Counted from the stretch's first letter, positions 1 to 9,215 are shown. The stretch: 64,000 bases of DNA from Kitasatospora sp. SUK 42 (GCF_015776785.2 NZ_LFMD02000007.1:1346615-1410614), one strand, 5' to 3'. Notes: generated by a model not told the origin, from the sequence alone. A program made the numbers and translations.

Positions 1-460
1 GGCGCCGGGGCACGCACCTCGCCGCGTTGTCGTCGGTCGCCAATGCTCCGCAGTGGCTCCCTCCTCCGCCTTGCGATGCACGCACCCCAACGCCGCCCCG
101 CCCGCCCTCCGGGCGGACGACGGGAGTTTGAAGACAGGCCCCGGGGCCGCCTCGCCTGCGGCCCCAGTATCGGCACTGGCGGGGATCGGCGCCTCCCGGG
201 GCCGGGGGACGCCGGGTGTCCGGAGGCTCGGCGGATCGGCGCCTGCTCGCCGGGGCGCGGAACCCGGGGGCCGGGGCCGACGCGGTGCGCTCGGACGCGC
301 GGACGCGCAGAATCGGTGGTGTCACCTGCCCGCGCCGCCCGGCAGCGGCGCGGCCCGTGCGGCGGGCCCGGAGATTGAGTCGAACGGCCCAAGCGCCGCG
401 CCGGCCCCCGGAGGCACGGTGGAGGCTGACCGGCAGCCCGGCTGACCCCAGGAGGTGGCC
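1..460. other. Intergenic stretch, no gene supported
   Basis: This stretch shows no gene I can support. The open frames in it have no ribosome binding site and are rich in Arg/Pro/Gly/Ala, as expected of random frames at this GC content. A short perfect hairpin lies at 102-116, with arms CCGCCC and GGGCGG around a 3-base loop. It could terminate a gene to the left of the window. A ribosome binding site for the next gene lies at 451-455. Confidence 0.5.
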
Positions 461-1441
461 ATGTCCACCCGCGCCCTCGACGCCGCCACCGTGGAGGAAC
501 TCGTCTCCGCGGCGGCGGCCGCGCCCTCGATCCACAACAGCCAGCCCTGGCGCTTCCGGCTCCGGCCGGACACCTCGACCCTGGAGGTCCGGGCGGACCG
601 CAGCCGCTCCGTCCCGGCGGCCGACCCGCAGGGCCGGGCGCTGCACCTCTCCGTCGGCGCGGCCGTCCTCAACCTGCGCGTCGCCGCCCGCCACCTCGGC
701 CGGGCGCCCGAGGTGCGGCTGCTGCCCGACCCGGCTGAACCGGACCTCCTCGCCGCCGTCGGGCTGGCCGCCCCGGCGGCCGCGCCCGCCCCCGGCACCG
801 AGCGGCTGTACGAGGCGATCCCGCGCCGCCACTCCAGCCGCGCCCCGTTCACCGGGGAGCCCGTCCCGCCGGCGGTCCTCGACGAGCTGGTCGAGGCCGC
901 CCGGGCCGAGGACGCCACGCTCCGCCTGCCCGACCACGAGGAGACCGCCCGGCTGCTGGAACTGACCGCGGAGGCCGAGCGCCGCAACGTCACCGACGAC
1001 GCCCAGCGCGGCGAGAGCCGCAGCTGGATCCACACGGGCGAGACGCCGCCGTTCGGCATTCCGGTCGACGCGCTCGGCCCGCAGGACCAGGCCGGGCGCC
1101 TGCCGATGCGCGACTTCTCCGCCATCCACGCCGCCGAGCACCGGGCCCCCGCCCCCTTCGAGGCGGAGCCGCGCCTCGCCGTCCTCACCACCGAGCACGA
1201 CACCCCCGCGGACTGGCTGCGCGCCGGTCTCGCCCTGGAGCACGTCCTGCTCGCCGCCACCGTCCACGGCGTCCGGGCCTCCCTGCTGCACCAGGCCATG
1301 GAGTGGCCCTACCTGCGCTGGGAGGCCCGCGACCCGCACCAGGGCCCCGGCTACGTGCAGATCCTGATCCGCCTCGGCTACGGCCCGGAGGGCGCCGCCA
1401 CCCCGCGCCTGCCGGTGGGCGAGGTGCTGGACCCCTCCTGA
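461..1441 (+). CDS. Acg-type nitroreductase family protein
   Basis: This 326-residue protein looks like a flavin-dependent NAD(P)H nitroreductase of the Acg group. The N-terminal segment APSIHNSQPWRFR (about residues 25-37) is the flavin-binding signature of that group. The length of about 330 residues also fits Acg proteins, which are larger than ordinary nitroreductases of about 200. A GTG lies six bases upstream in frame, but GGAGG at 451-455 is spaced correctly for ATG 461. It is cytoplasmic, with no signal peptide or membrane segment. In this neighbourhood it could reduce a pathway intermediate or serve redox stress protection, and nothing in the sequence chooses between these. It may be the left border of the cluster rather than part of it. 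Confidence 0.8.
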   Translation: MSTRALDAATVEELVSAAAAAPSIHNSQPWRFRLRPDTSTLEVRADRSRSVPAADPQGRALHLSVGAAVLNLRVAARHLGRAPEVRLLPDPAEPDLLAAVGLAAPAAAPAPGTERLYEAIPRRHSSRAPFTGEPVPPAVLDELVEAARAEDATLRLPDHEETARLLELTAEAERRNVTDDAQRGESRSWIHTGETPPFGIPVDALGPQDQAGRLPMRDFSAIHAAEHRAPAPFEAEPRLAVLTTEHDTPADWLRAGLALEHVLLAATVHGVRASLLHQAMEWPYLRWEARDPHQGPGYVQILIRLGYGPEGAATPRLPVGEVLDPS

Positions 1442-1562
1442 ACGCCGGGGACCCGGGCCGCGAGCTGATCACGGCAATCCGGGAGATGCGGTGCGCGGTA
1501 CGGGATCACCACCATGAGGGGGCGGCCCAATTCCCGCGCTCTCATGTCCCGAGGAGGCCAGG

Positions 1563-2744
1563 GTGACCACCGTCGAAGCGCCGACCGGCGCAGAACTCGT
1601 CGACCGTGCCACGAAGTTGATTCCCCTTCTGCAGAAACACGCACTGTGGTCGGACCAGAACCGCCGGCTGCACGACGAGGTCGTCGAGGCGCTGGCCGAT
1701 GCCGGCTTCTACCGGATGCGCACGCCCGCGCGGTACGGCGGCTTCGAGTCCGACGCGCGGACGATGGTCGACGTGAGCGCCGAACTGGCGCGTGGCGACG
1801 GCGCGGTGGGGTGGACCACGCAGGTCTCGTGGATCCCCACCTGGATGGCGGGCATGTTCCCGGACGAGGTCCAGGACGAGGTGTTCTCCACGCCCGACGT
1901 GCGGCTCTGCGGCACGCTGAGCCCCACCGGCATGGCGACGCCGGTCGACGGCGGCTACACGGTCAACGGCCAGTGGGGCTTCATCAGCGGCGCCCTGCAC
2001 AGCCACTGGCAGGAGATCATCGTCATGTCGCCGACCCCGGACGGCGGCATGCAGCCGCTGATGGGGCTGGTGCCGATGTCGGACCTGGCCATCGTCGACG
2101 ACTGGCACGCCGCGGGCCTGCGCGGATCCGGCAGCGTCAGCACCGCCGCCCAGGACCTGTTCGTGCCGGAGGCGCGGATGATCCCGCTCGGCGCGATCCT
2201 CCAGGGGCAGTCCGCCTCGGTCGCCAACGCCGACTCGCCGATGTACCGGTCGCCGCTGCTCGGGGTCGCCACGGCCTCCTCCGTCGGCACGCCGCTCGGC
2301 CTCGCGCGGGCGGCCCGGGACGAGTTCATGCTGCGGCTGCCGAACCGGAAGATCACGTACACCGCGTACGAGGCCCAGCGGGAGGCGCCGATCACCCACC
2401 TCCAGGTGGCGGAGGCCGCGCTGAAGACCGACGCGGCGGAGTTCCACGGGCGCCGCACCGCGGACCTGCTGGACGCCAAGGGCGTCAGCGGCGAGAGCTG
2501 GACGCTTGAGGAGAGGGTCCGGGCCCGGGCCGACGTGGGCGCGGTCTGCCAGCTGGCCAAGGAGGCGGTGGACCTCCTCGCCGGCGCCAGCGGCGGCTCC
2601 TCGATCTACGAGACGGCGCCGATCCAGCGCGTCGCGCGCAACATCCAGGCGATCAACCTGCACGCGCTGATGTACCCCCAGACCGCGTACGAGCTGTACG
2701 GGCGGGTGCTCAGCGGCCTGGAGCCCAACTCCTTCTACATCTGA
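1563..2744 (+). CDS. Acyl-CoA-dehydrogenase-fold flavin monooxygenase (HsaA/nitrososynthase-like)
   Basis: This 393-residue protein has the layout of group D flavin-dependent monooxygenases. An N-terminal helical domain carries RYGGFESDARTMVDVSAELARGDG (seen in pieces around residues 57-80). A middle beta domain reads GYTVNGQWGFISG, and a C-terminal helical domain ends in NSFYI. Relatives such as HsaA and the amino-sugar N-oxygenases use reduced FMN or FAD delivered by a separate flavin reductase. A reductase of the right family is encoded at 31186-31719. The GTG start follows GAGGAGG at 1551-1557. It heads a co-directional run with the membrane protein, alcohol dehydrogenase and glycosyltransferase that follow. 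The substrate could be the enediyne core, an aromatic side unit or a nucleotide sugar. It contains no acyl-CoA-specific feature I can point to. Confidence 0.75.
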   Translation: MTTVEAPTGAELVDRATKLIPLLQKHALWSDQNRRLHDEVVEALADAGFYRMRTPARYGGFESDARTMVDVSAELARGDGAVGWTTQVSWIPTWMAGMFPDEVQDEVFSTPDVRLCGTLSPTGMATPVDGGYTVNGQWGFISGALHSHWQEIIVMSPTPDGGMQPLMGLVPMSDLAIVDDWHAAGLRGSGSVSTAAQDLFVPEARMIPLGAILQGQSASVANADSPMYRSPLLGVATASSVGTPLGLARAARDEFMLRLPNRKITYTAYEAQREAPITHLQVAEAALKTDAAEFHGRRTADLLDAKGVSGESWTLEERVRARADVGAVCQLAKEAVDLLAGASGGSSIYETAPIQRVARNIQAINLHALMYPQTAYELYGRVLSGLEPNSFYI

Positions 2745-2782
2745 CGGGTTCCGCCGCAGGTACCGACCCTGGAGATGATCAC

Positions 2783-3562
2783 GTGAAGATCCTGAAGAAG
2801 TGGCTGCCGGCCATCGCCTCGGGGGTGCGCCGCCCCTGGGTGCTCCCGGCGATGGTCGTGGCCGATTCCTTCATCGCGTACTTCGTCCCGCCCTACCTGA
2901 CGGGCGACCCGAAGAAGGCGCGGCTGCCCAACCTCCGCACGGACCTCAAGTGGCACTACCCGATGCTGGTCGCGCACGTCGCGACCGGCACGATCGCGAT
3001 GGCCACCGTGCCCTTCCAGCTGTGGCCGGCGCTGCGCGAGAACTACCCGGGGCTGCACCGGTTCCTGGGCCGCGCCTACGTGTTCGGCGGCGTCATCCCG
3101 TCCGGCATCACCGCGCTGGTGATCACCCCGCTCGCCTCGGGGCCGGTCGGCAACGGGCTCGGCTCGGTGCTGTGGATGGGCAGCACCGTCGCGGGCTACC
3201 GCGCGGCGCGGCAGCACCGGTACGACGACCACCGGCGCTGGATGGTGTACAGCTTCGCGCTGTGCATGCAGATCATCGAGGGCCGGGTGATGCTGCTGAC
3301 CCTGCCGCACCTGCCCAACTTCAAGCCCTCCTGGTTCCCGAAGATCCTGGAGACCGCCAGCTGGATCGGCATCCTGCTGAACCTGCTCGGCGCCCAGTGG
3401 TGGCTGGACCGGACGAAGCCGTCCGCGGCGGACCTCGCCAAGCTCGCCGAACTCGCGAACGTCACCGAGCTCGTGGAGATCGAGGACCTCGCCGAGCTGG
3501 CGAAGCTGGTCAGGAGCGTGGCGGCGGCGGCGCCCGACGCACTCGCGCTCCCGGAGTCGTGA
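2783..3562 (+). CDS. DUF2306-type integral membrane protein
   Basis: This 259-residue membrane protein has several hydrophobic segments. Conserved-looking histidines occur in the motifs HYPMLVAHVATG (about 54-65), GLHRFLGRAYV and HRRWMVYSFAL. The histidine placement is typical of DUF2306 and related predicted haem or redox membrane proteins. The C-terminal tail of about 45 residues is a soluble, Leu/Ala/Glu-rich, probably helical segment beginning after WWLDR. The GTG start has GGAG at 2771-2774. It lies 38 bases after the flavin monooxygenase, and the next gene begins within six bases of its stop. The function is unknown, and a membrane electron-transfer role is only a guess from the histidines. 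Confidence 0.65.
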   Translation: MKILKKWLPAIASGVRRPWVLPAMVVADSFIAYFVPPYLTGDPKKARLPNLRTDLKWHYPMLVAHVATGTIAMATVPFQLWPALRENYPGLHRFLGRAYVFGGVIPSGITALVITPLASGPVGNGLGSVLWMGSTVAGYRAARQHRYDDHRRWMVYSFALCMQIIEGRVMLLTLPHLPNFKPSWFPKILETASWIGILLNLLGAQWWLDRTKPSAADLAKLAELANVTELVEIEDLAELAKLVRSVAAAAPDALALPES

Positions 3563-3567
3563 CGGCC

Positions 3568-4584
3568 ATGCGGGCGACGGTGGTCCCGGGCGTCGGTGCC
3601 GCCTGGGCGACCAAGGAGATCCCCCGGCCCCACCCGGGGCCGGGGGAGGTCCTGATCCGGGTCCGGGCCTGCGGGATCTGCGTCAACGACGTCCTGGCGT
3701 CCAGGGGCGTGCTGCCGTTCCCGACGACCGACCCGGCCGTGCCCGGGCACGAGCCGGTCGGCGAGGTCGTCGAGGTCGGCGCCGGGGTCACCGCCCGCCG
3801 GGAGGGCGACCGGGTGGGCGTCACCTGGGTGCAGGCCGGCTGCGGTCGCTGCGCCTACTGCCGCCGCGGCCTGCCGCCCACCGGGCAGACCGCGCTCAAC
3901 TGCGAGGCGCCGGTGACCACCGGGTTCACCGCCCAGGGCGGGCTCGCCGAGTACCTGGTCGCCCCGGCGGCCGCCACCGTCCTGCTCCCCGACGGACTGT
4001 CGTACGAGCAGGCGGCGCCGATGATGTGCGCCGGCTACACCGCCTGGAGCGCGCTGAGCGCCGCCGACGCCCGCCCGCACGAGCGCGTCGCCGTGCTCGG
4101 CATCGGCGCGGTCGGCCACCTCGCGCTGCAACTCGCCAAGGCCTGCGGGCTGGAGGCCGTCGCCATCACCCACTCGCCCGACAAGCACGACGTGGCAAGG
4201 GAGTTGGGGGCGGACCTGGTGGTCGCGGACGGCGCCGGGCTGCGCGCGGCGGGCGGCGCCGACGTCGTCCTGGCCACCGGCAGCTCCTACCGGGCCGCCT
4301 CGGACAGCCTGCGCGGCCTGCGGACCGACGGCCGGCTGGTGCTCAGCGGGCTCGACGCGGGCGGCGGCTTCGACCTGTCGCCCGCACGGCCGTTCTTCGC
4401 CCAGCGGCACCGGATCATCGGCTCCACGCACAACGGCCCCGCCCGGCTGGCCGAACTGCTCGAACTGGCCGCGGCCGGCCGCTGCGTCGCGATGACCGAG
4501 GTCTTCGAGGCCGACCGGGCCGCCGAGGCCGCCGAACGGGTCGCGGCCGGGCAGGTGCGGTTCCGCGCGGTGGTCGGCTACTGA
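3568..4584 (+). CDS. Zinc-dependent medium-chain alcohol dehydrogenase
   Basis: This protein of about 338 residues is a medium-chain dehydrogenase/reductase. The N-terminal catalytic domain has ACGICVNDV (catalytic Cys) and PGHEPVGEVVEVG (catalytic His-Glu). The structural zinc loop CGRCAYCRRG is followed by another Cys. The Rossmann domain begins with VAVLGIGAVGHLALQLAKACG. The four structural cysteines are present, so zinc binding is likely. ATG 3568 is preferred because GGAG at 3553-3556 gives it normal spacing. A GTG at 3559 that would overlap the preceding stop lies too close to that site. The expected reaction is NAD(P)-linked oxidation of an alcohol or reduction of a carbonyl. The position between a membrane protein and a glycosyltransferase suggests a tailoring role. 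Confidence 0.8.
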   Translation: MRATVVPGVGAAWATKEIPRPHPGPGEVLIRVRACGICVNDVLASRGVLPFPTTDPAVPGHEPVGEVVEVGAGVTARREGDRVGVTWVQAGCGRCAYCRRGLPPTGQTALNCEAPVTTGFTAQGGLAEYLVAPAAATVLLPDGLSYEQAAPMMCAGYTAWSALSAADARPHERVAVLGIGAVGHLALQLAKACGLEAVAITHSPDKHDVARELGADLVVADGAGLRAAGGADVVLATGSSYRAASDSLRGLRTDGRLVLSGLDAGGGFDLSPARPFFAQRHRIIGSTHNGPARLAELLELAAAGRCVAMTEVFEADRAAEAAERVAAGQVRFRAVVGY

Positions 4585-4626
4585 AGGCCGCCCGCAGGGT
4601 GTCAACTACAGATTGGGGTAACGACC

Positions 4627-5949
4627 ATGCGCGTCATACTGGCCTGTTGGCCGGCCACCGCCCACCTGCATCCCATGGTCACGCTCGCGTGGGCGCTCAA
4701 GAGCGCGGGCCACGAGGTCCGCGTCGTCTCGACGCCCGCGCTCAGCGGGGAGATCACCGCGACCGGCCTGTCCGCGGTCGCGCTCGGCGACCCGGACCGG
4801 ATGCCGGTCCCGATGGGGCCGGGCAACCCGGACCTGCGCCGCCCGGCCGAGGCCATGGCGGACCTCGTCGACGCGCTGGCGGGCGACGATCCGACCGACC
4901 GGTTCACCTGGGAGTTCTTCCGGCAGTTCCTGCTGCCCTGCGTGTGGAACTTCCACCCCGCCGACGCGGCCACCGCCGTCGAGGTCTCCGCGGTCGACGA
5001 CCTGGTCGCCTTCGCCAGGAGCTGGCAGCCGGACCTCGTGCTGTGGGAGCCGTGCTGGCCGTCCGCCGCGGTGGCCGCGCGGGTCGTCGGCGCGGCCCAG
5101 GCCCGGGTGCTGTGGGGCCAGGACCCGTTCGCCTGGGCCAGCGACCGGTGGGCGGAGCGGAAGGCCCTGCCGGGCTCGGAGCTCGGCGAGGACCCGATCG
5201 CCGCGTACGTGCGGCCGGTCGCCGAGCACTGCGGCGTCGAGGTCGACGACGAGCTGCTCTTCGGGCAGTGGACCATCGACCCGACCCCCACGACGATGCG
5301 GCTGCCCTCGTCGCGGTCGCGGATCTCGATGCGCTGGGTGCCGTTCAACGGCGCCGCGCCCGTTCCGGACTGGCTGCTCGAACCCCCGGCGCGGCCGCGG
5401 GTGGCGCTGTGCCTGGGCGCGTCCATGCGGCAGTTCGGCAAGGGCGAGGACGACCTCTCGATCGGGATCGGCCGGCTCATCTCGGACGTCTTCGAGGCCG
5501 TCGCGGACGCGGACGTGGAACTGGTCGCCACGCTCAACGCCGACCAGCTGTCCCGGCAGAGCAACATCCCGGACAACGTCCGCACCGTCGACTACGTCCC
5601 GCTCGACCTGCTCCTGCCGACCTGCTCGGCGCTGATCCACCACGGCGGCCTCGGCACCTGGGTGTCCGCGGTGCCCTACGCCGTCCCGCAGTTCGTCCCG
5701 GTCGAGCGGTGGGGCATCGCCTCGCCGATCTCCGGGGCGTACCTGACCGCGACCGGCTCCGGCATCGCCATGGAGCGCGCCGGCACCTCGGTGGCGGACC
5801 TGCGCAAGCAGCTGCTCCAGGTCGTCGAGGACCCGGCCTACCGGGCGGGCGCCGAGCGGGTGCAGCAGGACTGGCTGTCGGCGCCGAGCCCGCAGCAGCT
5901 GGTGCCGATGCTGGAGGCGCTCACCGAACGGAACAGGACCCGGCGTTAG
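4627..5949 (+). CDS. GT1-family glycosyltransferase (antibiotic type)
   Basis: This 440-residue protein has the two-domain GT-B layout of macrolide and enediyne glycosyltransferases. The N-terminal acceptor domain starts RVILACWPATAHLHPMVTLA with the conserved His near residue 15. The C-terminal donor domain holds VRTVDYVPLDLLLPTCSALIHHGG, the nucleotide-sugar binding signature with the HHGG motif. The middle segment LLFGQWTIDPTPTTMRLP resembles DesVII/EryCIII-type enzymes. It probably transfers a deoxysugar from a dTDP donor to the enediyne core or to another sugar. A second enzyme of the same family lies at 44235-45515, so two sugars, or one sugar and one alternative acceptor, are expected. 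A long terminator-like hairpin follows the gene. Confidence 0.85.
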   Translation: MRVILACWPATAHLHPMVTLAWALKSAGHEVRVVSTPALSGEITATGLSAVALGDPDRMPVPMGPGNPDLRRPAEAMADLVDALAGDDPTDRFTWEFFRQFLLPCVWNFHPADAATAVEVSAVDDLVAFARSWQPDLVLWEPCWPSAAVAARVVGAAQARVLWGQDPFAWASDRWAERKALPGSELGEDPIAAYVRPVAEHCGVEVDDELLFGQWTIDPTPTTMRLPSSRSRISMRWVPFNGAAPVPDWLLEPPARPRVALCLGASMRQFGKGEDDLSIGIGRLISDVFEAVADADVELVATLNADQLSRQSNIPDNVRTVDYVPLDLLLPTCSALIHHGGLGTWVSAVPYAVPQFVPVERWGIASPISGAYLTATGSGIAMERAGTSVADLRKQLLQVVEDPAYRAGAERVQQDWLSAPSPQQLVPMLEALTERNRTRR

Positions 5950-5965
5950 GGTCGGACGACCAGAA

Positions 5966-6003
5966 CGGCGCCGGACCGGTGGGCTTCCACCGGTCCGGCG
6001 CCG
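5966..6003. terminator. Bidirectional terminator hairpin
   Basis: A perfect 17-base-pair inverted repeat (5966-5982 and 5987-6003) encloses a 4-base loop. It lies between the stop of the plus-strand glycosyltransferase and the stop of the minus-strand ThuA-fusion gene, as expected for a terminator serving both. Confidence 0.8.
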
Positions 6004-6014
6004 CTCTCATGCCG

Positions 6015-9000
6015 TCAGTCCAGCTCCGGGCCGTGGAAGCCGATCGTGTCCACGGTGAAGAGGCCGGAGCGCGGGGAGCGGAACACCAGGTACAGCGGCT
6101 CCGTCCCGCCCGGGTCGGTGACGGGCGCGACCGGCAGCTCGACGTAGCGGTCCAGGCCTCCCGTGTCGGGCACCTCGACCGACACCACGACCGGGCCCCC
6201 GGTCACGTGCGACTGCACCTCGATCACGCCGCCCGCGCCGGTGGAGGACACCCGGAGGCCGATCCCGGTGACGCCCGCGAGGTTGACCGGGTCGAACTTG
6301 ATCCAGTCCCAGCCCCCGATGCCGCCCAGCCGGGAGCCGCCGTCCGCGTCGGCGTACGGCAGCGCCCGCACGCCGAACGACTCGTCGAAGGAGACCGCCG
6401 ACCGCAGCGCGGGCTGCAGGACGCGGTGCGCCGCACCGGTCAGCGGCGGCACCGCGCCGGAGCCCGGGCGGGTGACCCGGGCGGTGAGGATCCCGATCCG
6501 GCCGGTGTCCGCGGCCCCCGCCGGGACGGTCAGCTCGCCCGAGGCGCCGGTGGCGGTGGCCAGCACCGGGCCGTCGACCACGGGCACGCCGTCCACCATG
6601 CGGCCGAGCGCGAACTCCACCACGACCGTCGACGGGTCGACCGGCGCCGGGGCGCCGTCGGCGTCGGGTACCGCGACCGCGTACGGGACGGTGCCGCCGA
6701 AGCGGAACAGCCGCCCCTCGACGGGCTCGGTGAAGACCGGCTCGGGCCTGGTCGCGCCCGCCGTGACGGTGACGTTCGCGGTCGCCGTGCGGCCGACCGG
6801 GTCGACGACCGTCAGCACCGCGGTGTGCACGCCCGGCTTCGTGTACCGGAACCGCACCGGCTCCGGACCGCTGGAGCCGGCCGCGCCGCCGCCCAGGCCC
6901 GGATCCCAGAAGTAGCTCAGCTCCCCGCCGCCGGGGCCGTGGCTGCCGGCGGGGGAGAACTCCACCTCCAGCGGCACCGGACCGCTGGTGGCGCTCGCGG
7001 TCACCACCGCCGTCGGCGCGTGGGTGCCGCCGGTGTGGTCGATCCGGTACAGCGCCGGTGCGCCGGTGCGGCCGCCCGCGTCCAGGACGTACAGCGCGCC
7101 GTCCGGGCCGAAGTCGACGTCCACCGGTTCGGCCGGCGCCAGCGAGCCGAGGAACGGACGGATCTCTCCGGGGCGGCCGTCCGCCTCGACGGCGATCTCC
7201 TTGATCCACCCGCGCTCGCGCTCGTAGCCGAAGAACCGGCCGTCGTACTCCGCCGGGAACCGGGCGTCGGACGACAGGTCCGCGTCGAAGCGGTAGACGG
7301 GGCCGCCCATCGGCGAGGCTCCCCCCTTGCGGGCCTCGAACGCGCCCTCGGCGTCGGAGTCGTAGCCGATCCAGTCCGGGGCGAGCGGCGGCAGCTGCGC
7401 CAGCCCGGTGTTGCGCGGGCTGTCGTTCACCGTCGCGGCGTACGGCCAGCCGTAGTTGCCCGGCCCGGTGATCAGCAGGAACCGGGCCCGCCCGCCGGGG
7501 CCGCGCTCCGGCTGCCCGGCGCCGGTGTCCGGGCCGTGGTCGCCGAGGAGGATCCGGCCGGTCGCGGTGTCCACCGAGAAGCGGGCGGGGTTGCGCAGGC
7601 CCATGGCGTAGATCTCCGGGCGGGTCGACGCCGTGCCGGGGGCGAACAGGTTCCCGGCCGGGATCCGGTAGCCGCCGTCGGGCTGCACGGCGATGCGCAG
7701 CAGCTTCCCGCGCAGGTCGTCGGTGTTGGCCGAGGTGCGCCGGGCGTCGAAGACCGGGGCGCGCCCGGGGCGTCCGTCGGCGGGGGAGAAGCCGTCGAAG
7801 GTGAACGGGGAGCTGTTGTCGCCGGTCGAGAGCAGCAGGTTCCCGTCGGCGTCGAAGCCGATGCGGCCGCCCAGGTTGGTCACCGCGCCCCGGTCGGCCG
7901 GGACGGTCAGGATCCGCTGCTCCCGGGTGAGGTCCAGGGTGCCGATGGTGGTCAGCGGCACCCGGGAGAGCTGGTGGTGGCCGACGAACGGCCGGAAGTC
8001 CGCCTCGGAGCCCTCCTCGGGGGCGGCGCCGGGCGGGGTGTCCAGCGTCGGCGCGTAGTACAGGTAGACCCAGTCGTTGGCGGTGAAGTGGGGGTCGACG
8101 GCGACGGCGAGGAGGCCGTCCCCGCCGTGGGTGTACACGGGCAGCCGGGCGGCCGTCGTGGTGACGCCGTCCGGAGACGTCAGCCGGACCACGCCGTCGC
8201 GCGCCGCGTGCAGCACCCGGCGGTCCGGCAGGACGGCCATGGCGGTCGGCTCGCCCAGGTCGTCCGGGCCCTCGGCGAGCGGCACCCGCTCGAAGTCGCC
8301 GTCCGGCTCGGTGGCCGGCCCCGTCCAGCCGCCGGTGTCCCGGCCCATCGCGAACAGGATTCCGCCGCAGAGGTGTTGACGGAACGCGGGATCGGCATAA
8401 CTCTCGATGCTGTGGCCGAGGTTCGTGTACCAGGCACGCCCCGCGCCGACCCGGTGGCACCAGGCGATCGGATGGTCGTCGCCCATCGGCCCGAAACCGG
8501 GGTTGTAGCTGGCCTCGTCCAGGGTCGCGAGGACGTGCACGCGCTGGCGCGGTGACTCGTAGAAGTTCCACCACTCCTCGGCGAACTTCCATTCCCCCGG
8601 CAGGTGTTCGGTCGAGACGTGCCGGTCGTCCACGACCCGGACGATCGCCTCCTGGGTTTCCGGAAAACCCGGTCCGCGCGGCAGCGACCTGATGTAGGTG
8701 CCGACCAACTCGTCGTAGTACCAAGGCCAGTTGTTCTCCTGCCCGGCCGGGCCGTGCACCCCCACCCAGCCGCCGCCACCGGTGACATAGCGGCGGAACG
8801 CGGCCCGCTGCCGTTCGTCGAATACGACGCCGATGGTGTTCAGCCAGACCACCGCGTCGAACCGCACCAGGTTCGCGTCGGTGAACGCGGCCGAATCCTG
8901 GGTCTGTTCCACGGTGAATCCGTGTTCGGCGCCCAATTCCTCGATGGCCGCGATGCCGTACTCGATCGAGGCGTGTCGCAGATTGGGTGCGGTCTGATGA

Positions 9001-9029
9001 AAGATCAGGATCCTGTTGGTCGCCGGCAC
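6015..9029 (-). CDS. ThuA / sorbosone dehydrogenase / PKD fusion protein
   Basis: This protein of about 1004 residues has at least four parts. A ThuA-like glutamine-amidotransferase-fold domain spans roughly 1-230 (ILIFHQTAPNLRHASIE; GGGGWVGVHGPAG). A PQQ-type glucose/sorbosone dehydrogenase beta-propeller spans about 260-620 (GDGLLAVAVDPHF; EIYAMGLRNPARFS; PGNYGWPY). A PKD domain follows at about 640-740 (PLEVEFSPAGSHGP; TKPGVHTAVLTVVD). The C-terminal beta domain resembles carbohydrate-binding module 6 (GGIGGWDWIKFDPVNLAG). GTG 9029 is chosen because GAGGAGG lies just upstream. The open frame extends further, but that part is low-complexity. No signal peptide is visible from this start, which is odd for this kind of sugar-oxidising protein. 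It could oxidise a sugar or be an unrelated insertion in the cluster. Confidence 0.8.
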   Translation of the reverse strand: MPATNRILIFHQTAPNLRHASIEYGIAAIEELGAEHGFTVEQTQDSAAFTDANLVRFDAVVWLNTIGVVFDERQRAAFRRYVTGGGGWVGVHGPAGQENNWPWYYDELVGTYIRSLPRGPGFPETQEAIVRVVDDRHVSTEHLPGEWKFAEEWWNFYESPRQRVHVLATLDEASYNPGFGPMGDDHPIAWCHRVGAGRAWYTNLGHSIESYADPAFRQHLCGGILFAMGRDTGGWTGPATEPDGDFERVPLAEGPDDLGEPTAMAVLPDRRVLHAARDGVVRLTSPDGVTTTAARLPVYTHGGDGLLAVAVDPHFTANDWVYLYYAPTLDTPPGAAPEEGSEADFRPFVGHHQLSRVPLTTIGTLDLTREQRILTVPADRGAVTNLGGRIGFDADGNLLLSTGDNSSPFTFDGFSPADGRPGRAPVFDARRTSANTDDLRGKLLRIAVQPDGGYRIPAGNLFAPGTASTRPEIYAMGLRNPARFSVDTATGRILLGDHGPDTGAGQPERGPGGRARFLLITGPGNYGWPYAATVNDSPRNTGLAQLPPLAPDWIGYDSDAEGAFEARKGGASPMGGPVYRFDADLSSDARFPAEYDGRFFGYERERGWIKEIAVEADGRPGEIRPFLGSLAPAEPVDVDFGPDGALYVLDAGGRTGAPALYRIDHTGGTHAPTAVVTASATSGPVPLEVEFSPAGSHGPGGGELSYFWDPGLGGGAAGSSGPEPVRFRYTKPGVHTAVLTVVDPVGRTATANVTVTAGATRPEPVFTEPVEGRLFRFGGTVPYAVAVPDADGAPAPVDPSTVVVEFALGRMVDGVPVVDGPVLATATGASGELTVPAGAADTGRIGILTARVTRPGSGAVPPLTGAAHRVLQPALRSAVSFDESFGVRALPYADADGGSRLGGIGGWDWIKFDPVNLAGVTGIGLRVSSTGAGGVIEVQSHVTGGPVVVSVEVPDTGGLDRYVELPVAPVTDPGGTEPLYLVFRSPRSGLFTVDTIGFHGPELD

Positions 9030-9215
9030 TCCGGTCCTCCTCGCGCGTCGGTGGTTCCTGCACCCGGTTCTAGCCGGTCCGGGCACGCTCACGCACCTTC
9101 GAGCGTGCGCGGTTCCCCCCCGAGGTTCGCATTCAGGGAGAAGCACCCGCGGATACGTCTCGGGCACATTGATGGCATCGGATACGAAGTCGCTGTTTCC
9201 AATGGAGGCAGATCC
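9030..9215. promoter_or_regulatory. Divergent promoter region with repeated CGGATACG
   Basis: This 186-base gap separates the ThuA-fusion gene from the 2,3-dehydratase gene, which run in opposite directions. The octamer CGGATACG occurs twice in direct orientation, at 9150-9157 and 9179-9186. The second copy lies about 30 bases before the 2,3-dehydratase start. The dehydratase ribosome binding site GGAGG is at 9204-9208. Promoter function is inferred from gene orientation and the repeat only. Confidence 0.45.

Noticed and set aside
43..445. Two overlapping short plus-strand frames near the left end
   Set aside because: No ribosome binding site and a random Arg/Pro/Gly-rich composition.
4026..8555. 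Very long plus-strand open frame of about 1500 codons
   Set aside because: It crosses the alcohol dehydrogenase, glycosyltransferase and antisense of the ThuA-fusion gene. Its translation is Arg/Ala/Gly/Pro-rich without any domain, as expected for a shadow frame at this GC content.
6007..9063. Alternative minus-strand frame overlapping the ThuA-fusion gene
   Set aside because: Its translation has no domain, while the frame ending at 6015 contains ThuA, sorbosone dehydrogenase and PKD motifs and a good ribosome binding site.
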